This document shows positions 1 through 5,462 of a stretch of 5,462 nt of DNA, one piece after another (position 1 is the first letter of the stretch; every line of letters begins with the position of its first letter). The position numbers were made by a program, and so were the translations under genes. Origin of the DNA: Syntrophomonadaceae bacterium. GTDB taxonomy: Bacteria > Bacillota > Syntrophomonadia > Syntrophomonadales > Syntrophomonadaceae. Where the stretch lies: positions 1-5,462 of the forward strand of contig JAAZOA010000127.1 in the NCBI GenBank assembly GCA_012798055.1, written 5' to 3'. The notes beneath the pieces are model-generated. The model ran no database searches, was not told the origin of the DNA, and saw only the letters and a list, made by a program, of their open reading frames with translations.

Positions 1-2091
1 AAGCATGGTTTGATGGTCCTGGAAAAGACCTGCCGACCTGGCCTCAAAGCGTTGATGACAGCCACCGGTCTTAAAGGAAAGTCTATTCAAAGCTGGCAGG
101 TCGGTTTTATACTGGCTCCGCGGCTGAATTCTGCCGGGCGCATGGGATCAGCCAGAACCAGCGTGGAATTGCTGACCTGCAAGCAGACAGCGCTGGCAGA
201 ACAACTGGCAGAAAGCCTTTGCCGGATGAATGACGAAAGGAAAATCATCGAGGAGCAGATTTATTCCCAAGCTGTCGCTCAACTGGAGGAGCAAGGCGCA
301 CTGCACAGGGATGGAATATTGGTCGCATCGGGGGATTACTGGCATCGAGGCGTCATTGGGATTGTCGCTTCCAGGCTCGTTGACCGCTATCACAGGCCAG
401 CTTTGGTGATAACCTGGGAAGGTGAAGTGGGTCGGGGTTCGGCCCGGAGCGCGGGCGATTTTGATATATGCAGTGCCTTCCTGGAAAACCAGGATCTGCT
501 GTTGGCATATGGCGGGCACAAGGCTGCGGCTGGCATGAGCATCGCCCGGGCAAAATATGAGGCCCTGGCTGCCGCACTCGAAAGGCACAATAAAGAAGAC
601 AGTTGTTTGCAGACCGGGCAAAAATTCTTTCGGGCCGATATGGAAGTGACTGAGGAAGAGATCAGTGAGGGGTTGCTGAAGGAAATCGATTTGCTGCGGC
701 CTTTTGGGGAAGGCAATCCAGCCCCCCATTTCGTCATTCGCGGCACGAGGATGAACCGGATCGGCCGAGTGGGAAAACGGCGTGAGCACCTTAGGTTCAA
801 TATCGGCAGCCGGAGGATAGACGCGATAATGTTCAACCGCGGCGAAAAATCCGATTCCCACCTGGAAAACTGCAGCCATGACCTCTTGTTTGAGTTGGAT
901 AGCAACAATTTCGCCGGTCAATCCAATCTGCAGATGAAAGTCAGGGATGTGCAGCCAGCCTTTATAAGCGAGGAAAGAGTGGACCCAACCAGTCAATTTC
1001 ATGGGCGGATCAAGCTGCTGAGCAGGGTGGTGAGGGAGACTGAAGCCTGGCGCCCGGTAGTCCTTATATACCCTTGCCAGAGAAGCCTGGTCAAACATCA
1101 AGGGCTGATCGAGTACTTCCTGGGCCGACACAATCTGCAGTGGCTGCATGGCCAAACCACCCCCTGGACCCTAGAAGAAGCGGTCCAACAGCTCCGCCAG
1201 GGAGCTGGGCGCATATTTTTGACCACCCAGTCTTTCTGGCAGTATTATCTGGCGAGGTTCGAATTACCGGATCGATTGCACCTGGTTGTGAAGCTCTGGT
1301 CTGATTCTAGTTTGGAAGGCCGGGCCGAAGAGCCAGGCGGGAGAGAGTACGTCCGTTGGGACCTGCCGCGAGAGGCCATCTGTTTGCGCCATGGCCCGGC
1401 GGACCGTGAGGCAGGCACCACGGTTATTTACGCAAACCGGGCGGAGACAGTCAGGAATTATATAGGAAAGTATCCGCATTTTCCAGTGGAAGCGGGTCTG
1501 AAAGACATGAACACGCGCAGACTGCGGCGCCGAGATTTCTGGCGGTCGGCTCAGTCCGGGCTCATTTCTGACGGGACCCACACGCCGGGCCGACCCTATA
1601 TCGACAGGCTGGATCGGCTGATGCTGGCCGATTCACCTTTGGGCTTTTACGAACTGGCGGCCTGGACTGATTACCTGGAGCGCGGCCAGTCCTTGACCGT
1701 CGAGGTGGCATTCGGCCCCGATAGACTGGAGCGTAACCGTCGCTATCTGAGACTCTTGTATCCCCCGGCCGTGAGGATGGAAGCGGTTTTGGAAGTATAC
1801 CGGCAGCTGTATGCGGGGACGGAAGTCCACATCCTCCAGGCAGCCGAAACGATTCACAGCCACCTGGGAGGGCAGCATACAGTGCTGGAAATACGCACTG
1901 CACTGCGAATAGCCGCGGATTTGGGCTTGTGCCGGTATGAGAAAAGCGGTAGTATTATGGCAACCAAACTGCTGGAATGTTCGCAACCCATAGAGGACTG
2001 GGAGTCCAGCCCCTATGTTATGGAAGGGATCGCTGAATACAAAATCCTGGCGGATTGGGAGCAGGAGCTTTCGAAGACCATGGGGTGGTAG
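1..2091 (+). CDS. recJ: Single-stranded-DNA-specific exonuclease RecJ, 3' part (5' end outside window)
   Basis: RecJ degrades single-stranded DNA 5' to 3' in the cytoplasm during recombination and mismatch/base-excision repair. The frame is open from the first base, so the true start and the N-terminal DHH nuclease domain lie upstream; 696 residues are visible, ending at TAG 2089-2091. Numbering from the first codon, I see the RecJ signature PRLNSAGRM (residues 40-48), WHRGVIGIVASRL (114-126), and the DHHA1 motif GGHKAAAG (171-178), whose His is part of the nuclease core. PFGEGNPAP (234-242) then leads into an OB fold ending near QMKVRDVQP (311-319). About 375 further residues follow. They correspond in place to the Firmicutes RecJ C-terminal domain but look longer than in Bacillus subtilis RecJ. 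They contain helicase-like segments (see findings) and end in a probable winged-helix stretch (about 610-660). No frameshift is seen. The family call is very secure; the role of the C-terminal region is inference. Confidence 0.96.
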   Translation, partial: KHGLMVLEKTCRPGLKALMTATGLKGKSIQSWQVGFILAPRLNSAGRMGSARTSVELLTCKQTALAEQLAESLCRMNDERKIIEEQIYSQAVAQLEEQGALHRDGILVASGDYWHRGVIGIVASRLVDRYHRPALVITWEGEVGRGSARSAGDFDICSAFLENQDLLLAYGGHKAAAGMSIARAKYEALAAALERHNKEDSCLQTGQKFFRADMEVTEEEISEGLLKEIDLLRPFGEGNPAPHFVIRGTRMNRIGRVGKRREHLRFNIGSRRIDAIMFNRGEKSDSHLENCSHDLLFELDSNNFAGQSNLQMKVRDVQPAFISEERVDPTSQFHGRIKLLSRVVRETEAWRPVVLIYPCQRSLVKHQGLIEYFLGRHNLQWLHGQTTPWTLEEAVQQLRQGAGRIFLTTQSFWQYYLARFELPDRLHLVVKLWSDSSLEGRAEEPGGREYVRWDLPREAICLRHGPADREAGTTVIYANRAETVRNYIGKYPHFPVEAGLKDMNTRRLRRRDFWRSAQSGLISDGTHTPGRPYIDRLDRLMLADSPLGFYELAAWTDYLERGQSLTVEVAFGPDRLERNRRYLRLLYPPAVRMEAVLEVYRQLYAGTEVHILQAAETIHSHLGGQHTVLEIRTALRIAADLGLCRYEKSGSIMATKLLECSQPIEDWESSPYVMEGIAEYKILADWEQELSKTMGW

Positions 2092-2093
2092 TG
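2082..2093 (+). promoter_or_regulatory. Probable ribosome binding region of relA inside the recJ end
   Basis: The last recJ codons supply GGGGTGG (2082-2088), a Shine-Dalgarno-like purine run about 5 bases before ATG 2094. The recJ stop TAG is followed at once by TGATGATG, so ribosomes finishing recJ end exactly where relA begins. This favours ATG 2094 (or 2097) and suggests translational coupling. The match to the anti-SD is imperfect and relies on a G-U pair. Confidence 0.5.
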
Positions 2094-4280
2094 ATGATGG
2101 GACCGCAGACAATTATGGACCGCGTAAAAGAATATGATCCCCATGCGGATTTCGAACTGATAGCCAAAGCATTCAATTATGCTTTGACTGCCCATGGCGA
2201 TCAAAAAAGGATATCAGGAGAGCCTTATATAATCCATCCCGTGGAAGTGGCACTGATACTTACGGAAATAGAGATGGACAGTGCATCCGTCTGCGCCGCG
2301 CTGCTGCATGATGTGATCGAAGACACCCATTTCAGTTACCAAAACCTGGTTGATGAATTCGGGGAAGAAATCGCCATGCTGGTAGAAGGGGTAACCAAAC
2401 TCAGCCGTATCGACTTCAAATCCCGGGAGGAGGCCCAGGCCGAGAACCTGCGCAAGATGTTCATTGCCATGGCCAAAGATATCAGGGTAGTCTTGATCAA
2501 ATTGGCAGACAGGCTGCACAATATGCGGACCCTCAATTATCAGCCCGAATTCAAACAAAAAGAGATCGCCAGGGAAACCCTGGAGATATTTGCCCCCTTG
2601 GCCCACCGTTTGGGTGTATTCAAATTCAAGTGGCAGCTGGAGGATCTGGCCTTCCTCTATTTGGAACCGGAGACTTACTATGAAGTAGCCCAGCGGCTCA
2701 AGACCAAGCGTAAAGAAAGGGAAGAATACGTTAACACCCTAAAAAAACAGATCCAGGAGGGGCTTGAGCAGATCGGCATCAAGGCGGATATTGCCGGACG
2801 CCCCAAAAACATCTACAGCATTTACAAAAAAATGATCAAACAGGACAAATCGATCGATGAGATTTACGATAAAATCGCGATTCGAGTTTTAGTCGACACC
2901 GTACCCGAATGCTACGGAGTTTTAGGCATTATTCATACGATTTGGAAGCCCCTGCCGGGGAGATTCAAGGATTATATAGCCACTCCCAAACCCAACATGT
3001 ACCAGTCACTACACACCACCCTGATCGGACAGGGAGGTGAGCCATTTGAAGTTCAGATCAGGACTTGGGAGATGCACGCTATAGCCGAATCAGGGATAGC
3101 TGCACACTGGCATTATAAAGAAGGCGCCAGTCCCAAGGAAAAGGACAAGAAATTCGATGAGAAACTGGCCTGGTTGAGACGGATCCTGGAATGGCAGCAG
3201 GATATCAACGATAATTCCGAATTTATGGAGTCTTTGAAAACCGATTTGTTTGATGATACGGTATTTATTTTCACTCCTAAAGGAGCGGTCATCGAGCTGC
3301 CCAAGGGTTCTTGCCCGGTAGATTTCGCCTATCGGGTGCACACCGAGGTGGGGCATAAGTGTACCGGCGCCAAGGTCAACGGGCGTATTGTGCCCTTGGA
3401 ATATCAGCTCAACAACGGTGATATTGTCGAGATAATAACCTCGAAAAATTCACTGGGGCCGACACGCGGGTGGCTTGATTTTGTCAAAACATCCTCGGCC
3501 CGCAGCCGCATCAAAGCCTGGTTCAAAAAGGGCCAGCGCCAGGAAAACATTGTCAAAGGGCACGAGCTACTGGAAAGCGAACTGAAAAAACGCCATTTTG
3601 AGGCCAAGGAACTGCTGAAGGAGAGCAAGCTGGGGGATATTGTGGCGCGTTTTTCCCTGGCGTCGCTCGAAGACCTGTATGCAGCGGTGGGAGATGGCAG
3701 CCTAACGGCCAACCAAGTTGTCAACAGGATACAGGAGGCTCATTTCCCAGACCTGGGGGCCGATGAACTGGTCAGACTGCCTCAGCCCATTTCTGAAAGA
3801 AGGAGGCGGGCAGGGGACACCAAAGCTCTGCGCATAAAAGGGGTAGATGATGTGGTAATCAGGCTGGCCCATTGCTGCAATCCCTTGCCAGGTGACGATG
3901 TGCTTGGCTATATTACCAGAGGGCGGGGAGTATCAGTGCATCGCCAGGATTGCCCCAATCTCCAGAATTATTTCCGTAATGAGAAAAACCGGATATTGGA
4001 GGTCGAGTGGGCTGCCGAACAGGGTCATTATATCGTAGAGATGGAGATCGATGCCGTGGACAGAGACCGGTTGACTTCGGATGTCATGACAGTCATAGCC
4101 GACATGAAGATACCAGTCAATTCGGTTTTTTCCCGCGCCACCAGGAATGGGCAGGCCCTTATGAATCTCAAGCTGGAAATAACCGACATGTCCCAGCTGA
4201 ATTCGGTAAAACAGAAGATCATGAAGGTAAAGGGCATCACTGATGTCAGGAGGGTGGTGCCGGGAGAAAGCCGGGGATAA
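2094..4280 (+). CDS. relA: Bifunctional (p)ppGpp synthetase/hydrolase Rel (RelA/SpoT family)
   Basis: This cytoplasmic stringent-response enzyme makes (p)ppGpp from ATP and GDP/GTP and also hydrolyses it. With ATG 2094 it has 728 residues, normal for long Rel proteins. The hydrolase HD domain is intact: R39, H48, HDVIED at 72-77, D139 and N143. The synthetase domain has D259, R264, RFKDYI at 290-295, YQSLHTT at 303-309 and EVQIRT at 319-324. RFKD is the basic RxKD form typical of bifunctional Rel; synthetase-only RelA has an acidic ExDD. A TGS domain follows (about 389-450), then a helical region, a Cys/His-rich domain with HCCNPLPGD from 593 plus H616 and C620, and an ACT domain (about 646-728). 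The regulatory half binds the ribosome in known Rel proteins. The frame is open back to TTG 2055, but family N-termini align with the Met-Met at 2094/2097. It starts two bases after recJ, so cotranscription is likely. No catalytic residue is missing. Confidence 0.97.
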   Translation: MMGPQTIMDRVKEYDPHADFELIAKAFNYALTAHGDQKRISGEPYIIHPVEVALILTEIEMDSASVCAALLHDVIEDTHFSYQNLVDEFGEEIAMLVEGVTKLSRIDFKSREEAQAENLRKMFIAMAKDIRVVLIKLADRLHNMRTLNYQPEFKQKEIARETLEIFAPLAHRLGVFKFKWQLEDLAFLYLEPETYYEVAQRLKTKRKEREEYVNTLKKQIQEGLEQIGIKADIAGRPKNIYSIYKKMIKQDKSIDEIYDKIAIRVLVDTVPECYGVLGIIHTIWKPLPGRFKDYIATPKPNMYQSLHTTLIGQGGEPFEVQIRTWEMHAIAESGIAAHWHYKEGASPKEKDKKFDEKLAWLRRILEWQQDINDNSEFMESLKTDLFDDTVFIFTPKGAVIELPKGSCPVDFAYRVHTEVGHKCTGAKVNGRIVPLEYQLNNGDIVEIITSKNSLGPTRGWLDFVKTSSARSRIKAWFKKGQRQENIVKGHELLESELKKRHFEAKELLKESKLGDIVARFSLASLEDLYAAVGDGSLTANQVVNRIQEAHFPDLGADELVRLPQPISERRRRAGDTKALRIKGVDDVVIRLAHCCNPLPGDDVLGYITRGRGVSVHRQDCPNLQNYFRNEKNRILEVEWAAEQGHYIVEMEIDAVDRDRLTSDVMTVIADMKIPVNSVFSRATRNGQALMNLKLEITDMSQLNSVKQKIMKVKGITDVRRVVPGESRG

Positions 4281-4324
4281 CTTGACCAGGGGCGATCAGC
4301 AAAAGATCTGCTGGGATTAAATAC

Positions 4325-4333
4325 AGGGAGGAA
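4325..4333 (+). promoter_or_regulatory. Strong ribosome binding site of the metallo-hydrolase gene
   Basis: AGGGAGGAA is a near-perfect Shine-Dalgarno. Its GGAGG core (4327-4331) ends 4 bases before GTG 4336 and 10 bases before TTG 4342, while the first in-frame ATG (4357) is 25 bases away. It therefore decides for a non-ATG start; both GTG and TTG are within reach. Confidence 0.75.
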
Positions 4334-4335
4334 GT

Positions 4336-4962
4336 GTGATTTTGATATTAATCGGGATGGAAATCAGTGCCATGGGGGTAAACTGCTATATCATAGGATG
4401 TGAAGAAACCCGGGAGGCAGCCGTTATCGATCCTGGGGGCAACCCCCGGGGAATAGTCAATGTGTTGCAGGAAAACGACCTGAAAGCAGTCTATATTATA
4501 AACACCCACGGCCATATCGATCATATAGGAGGCAACCAGGTGGTCAAGGAAGCCACCGGGGCCAGAATACTTATTCACGAGGCCGATAGCAAGATGCTTA
4601 CCAATCCCGGGTCTAATCTCTCTTTCCTGATGGGGAATAAAGTCACCAGCCCACCCGCCGACCAGTTTATCCAGGAAGGCGATATCATAAAGGTCGGTAA
4701 TACAGTTGAACTGGAAGTAATTCACACTCCTGGTCACAGCCCAGGCGGGATATGTCTAAAAGCCGGCGATATATTATTTGTGGGCGACACCTTATTCCAG
4801 GGTTCTATTGGCAGGACCGATTTCCCGGGGGGCTCCTACAGGCAGTTGATCCAGATGATCCAGGAAAAACTGCTGTGCTATGATGATTCGACAATTGTCT
4901 ACCCCGGTCACGGCCCGGCTACGACTATTGGCTTCGAAAGGAAGCACAACCCATTTCTATAG
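4336..4962 (+). CDS. MBL-fold metallo-hydrolase, glyoxalase-II-like, substrate unknown
   Basis: This is a complete 208-residue metallo-beta-lactamase-fold hydrolase of the small single-domain glyoxalase-II-like group (YcbL type), probably cytoplasmic, as no signal peptide is apparent. All metal ligands of a two-metal site are visible: THGHIDH at 57-63 (H58, H60, D62, H63), H134 in HTPGHSPGG, D151 in VGDTLF, and H192 in YPGHGP. The N-terminal GVNCYIIG and AVIDPGG segments are also typical. The C-terminal substrate-binding helices of true glutathione-dependent glyoxalase II are absent, so a general thioester or ester hydrolase is as much as can be said. The GTG start fits the ribosome binding site and family N-termini (MIL...), and TTG 4342 is an alternative. 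The gene follows relA after 55 bases and precedes hemZ, a placement I recall for clostridia. The family is secure; the substrate is not. Confidence 0.93.
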   Translation: MILILIGMEISAMGVNCYIIGCEETREAAVIDPGGNPRGIVNVLQENDLKAVYIINTHGHIDHIGGNQVVKEATGARILIHEADSKMLTNPGSNLSFLMGNKVTSPPADQFIQEGDIIKVGNTVELEVIHTPGHSPGGICLKAGDILFVGDTLFQGSIGRTDFPGGSYRQLIQMIQEKLLCYDDSTIVYPGHGPATTIGFERKHNPFL

Positions 4963-5002
4963 CTGTTTGGCAGTAAATGCTCAGACTTACCGCAGCATAC
5001 CA

Positions 5003-5031
5003 GGCTCCCCGCTGTAAACCGGTGGGGAGTC
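5003..5031 (+). other. GC-rich stem-loop upstream of hemZ
   Basis: GGCTCCCC (5003-5010) pairs with GGGGAGTC (5024-5031) over 8 base pairs with one G-U. The stem can extend inward by three pairs (G-U, C-G, U-G) to leave a 7-base loop. The bases downstream (TATCGATTTAGG) hold no run of T, so it is not a standard intrinsic terminator. It could act as a processing or stability element, an attenuator, or a weak terminator between the hydrolase and hemZ. The pairing is seen directly; the function is unknown. Confidence 0.45.
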
Positions 5032-5067
5032 TATCGATTTAGGGGTGTGCATTGGTTGGCAGAGAGC

Positions 5068-5075
5068 AGGGAGGT
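5068..5075 (+). promoter_or_regulatory. Ribosome binding site of hemZ
   Basis: AGGGAGGT is a strong Shine-Dalgarno. Its GGAGG core (5070-5074) lies 11 bases before GTG 5086, slightly long but acceptable. TTG 5077 in the same frame is only 2 bases from the core and too close, so GTG 5086 is preferred. Confidence 0.65.
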
Positions 5076-5085
5076 ATTGCAGGTC

Positions 5086-5462
5086 GTGATTTCCATCGAC
5101 ATTCAGCCCCGGGAGGTGCTGGCCCAAGTCCATGATCTGGTCCGTATGGCTTTACCTGGGTACAGGCTGGGGGAAAGCATTGAAAAGGGCGATGAAGGGC
5201 ATATCTTTGTGGAGTGCTTGGAGCAAGGGGAGCGGGTTAGATTTACAGGATCCATAGCTATACGGGGAAATCCAAGGGTGACATCCTGGCAAAAGGAATA
5301 CCTTATCGATCCATGCGAACCTGGTAATAAGGGGCAGTTGAATTTGGCGGCCCGTGCCTTTATGTACCGATTGCTGTGCCTCCACCTGGAGAGAAATTTT
5401 AATCCGTATGGACTTCTCACCGGAGTCAGGCCGGTTAAGCTGGTGCATCAGTTGTTGGACCA
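5086..5462 (+). CDS. hemZ: HemZ-like radical SAM protein (coproporphyrinogen III dehydrogenase family), 5' part
   Basis: This is the N-terminal 125 residues of a gene running off the window in an open frame. Residues 107-121 contain PYGLLTGVRPVKLVH, closely matching the G(I/L)LTG(V/I)RPTK(L/I)xH signature of HemZ proteins just before the radical-SAM domain. The preceding part (about 1-100), including SIDIQPREVLAQVHDLVRMA near the start, is the poorly conserved HemZ leader domain. The CxxxCxxC cluster-binding motif expected of radical-SAM enzymes would lie downstream and is not visible. HemZ is related to oxygen-independent coproporphyrinogen III oxidase (HemN), which oxidatively decarboxylates coproporphyrinogen III; whether every HemZ does this is uncertain. 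GTG 5086 is chosen from the upstream AGGGAGGT and the fit to family N-termini. The frame is open further upstream to the hydrolase stop, so a longer start cannot be fully excluded. In related genomes hisS and aspS often follow. Confidence 0.85.
   Translation, partial: MISIDIQPREVLAQVHDLVRMALPGYRLGESIEKGDEGHIFVECLEQGERVRFTGSIAIRGNPRVTSWQKEYLIDPCEPGNKGQLNLAARAFMYRLLCLHLERNFNPYGLLTGVRPVKLVHQLLD

Noticed and set aside
390..908. Second antisense open frame (172 codons) opposite recJ
   Set aside because: It overlaps both the real gene and another antisense shadow; its composition is low in information and no domain is recognisable.
148..1155. Long antisense open frame (335 codons) on the - strand across recJ
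   Set aside because: It lies wholly opposite secure RecJ coding sequence, its translation resembles no family, and it has no supporting start context. It is a shadow of the codon bias of recJ.
3404..3724. Antisense open frame (106 codons) opposite the relA TGS/helical region
   Set aside because: It is embedded in strongly conserved Rel coding sequence, and its serine- and leucine-rich translation is typical of an antisense shadow.
4297..4313. Small inverted repeat CAGCA...TGCTG between relA and the hydrolase gene
   Set aside because: The stem is only 5 bp (6 with a wobble), is not GC-rich, and no T-tract follows. It is too weak to call a terminator or regulatory element.
4282..4322. Possible promoter before the hydrolase: TTGACC (4282-4287) with GATTAA/TTAAAT
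   Set aside because: The spacing to the AT-rich box is 27-29 bases, far from the usual 16-18, and no -10-like box occurs at the right distance.
4977..5042. 21-codon ATG open frame in the spacer before hemZ, overlapping the hairpin
   Set aside because: The upstream purine signal is poor, there is no run of regulatory codons typical of a leader peptide, and the length is expected by chance.

Overview
The window is a stretch of housekeeping chromosome, with every gene on the + strand and packed tightly. It most likely comes from a member of the Firmicutes (Bacillota), class Clostridia. The evidence is the long C-terminal extension on RecJ, a bifunctional Rel protein, a small glyoxalase-II-like metallo-hydrolase followed by a HemZ-type protein, strong purine-rich Shine-Dalgarno sites (AGGGAGG), and frequent GTG starts with AGG and ATA codons. 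A syntrophic or thermophilic clostridial lineage such as Syntrophomonadaceae or Peptococcaceae would fit, but I cannot settle the genus from the sequence alone.

Layout: (1) positions 1-2091 hold the 3' part of recJ, a single-strand-specific 5'-3' DNA exonuclease. The N-terminal DHH nuclease half lies upstream; the DHHA1 motif, the OB fold and a long C-terminal region are present. (2) relA/rel follows almost without a gap (about 2094-4280). It is a complete bifunctional (p)ppGpp synthetase/hydrolase with HD, synthetase, TGS, Cys/His-rich and ACT domains. (3) After 55 bases comes a complete 208-residue metallo-beta-lactamase-fold hydrolase (4336-4962). (4) After 123 bases containing a GC-rich hairpin comes the first 125 codons of a hemZ-like gene (5086 to the window end), cut before its radical-SAM cysteines.

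The genes read as one probable operon. recJ and relA abut, no convincing promoter is visible between genes, and each complete gene has its own ribosome binding site or is placed for translational coupling. The order resembles the recJ-apt-relA-dtd-(hydrolase)-hisS-aspS neighbourhood of Firmicutes, but apt and dtd are missing from their usual slots.

There is no mobile element, CRISPR array, RNA gene or obvious foreign DNA. I do not see a new defence or metabolic system. The observation most worth following is that the RecJ C-terminal region carries a succession of motifs resembling a decayed SF2 (RecQ-like) helicase that lacks its ATP-binding residues. A second, weaker one is that the hydrolase and hemZ share one reading frame, separated by a single TAG stop.
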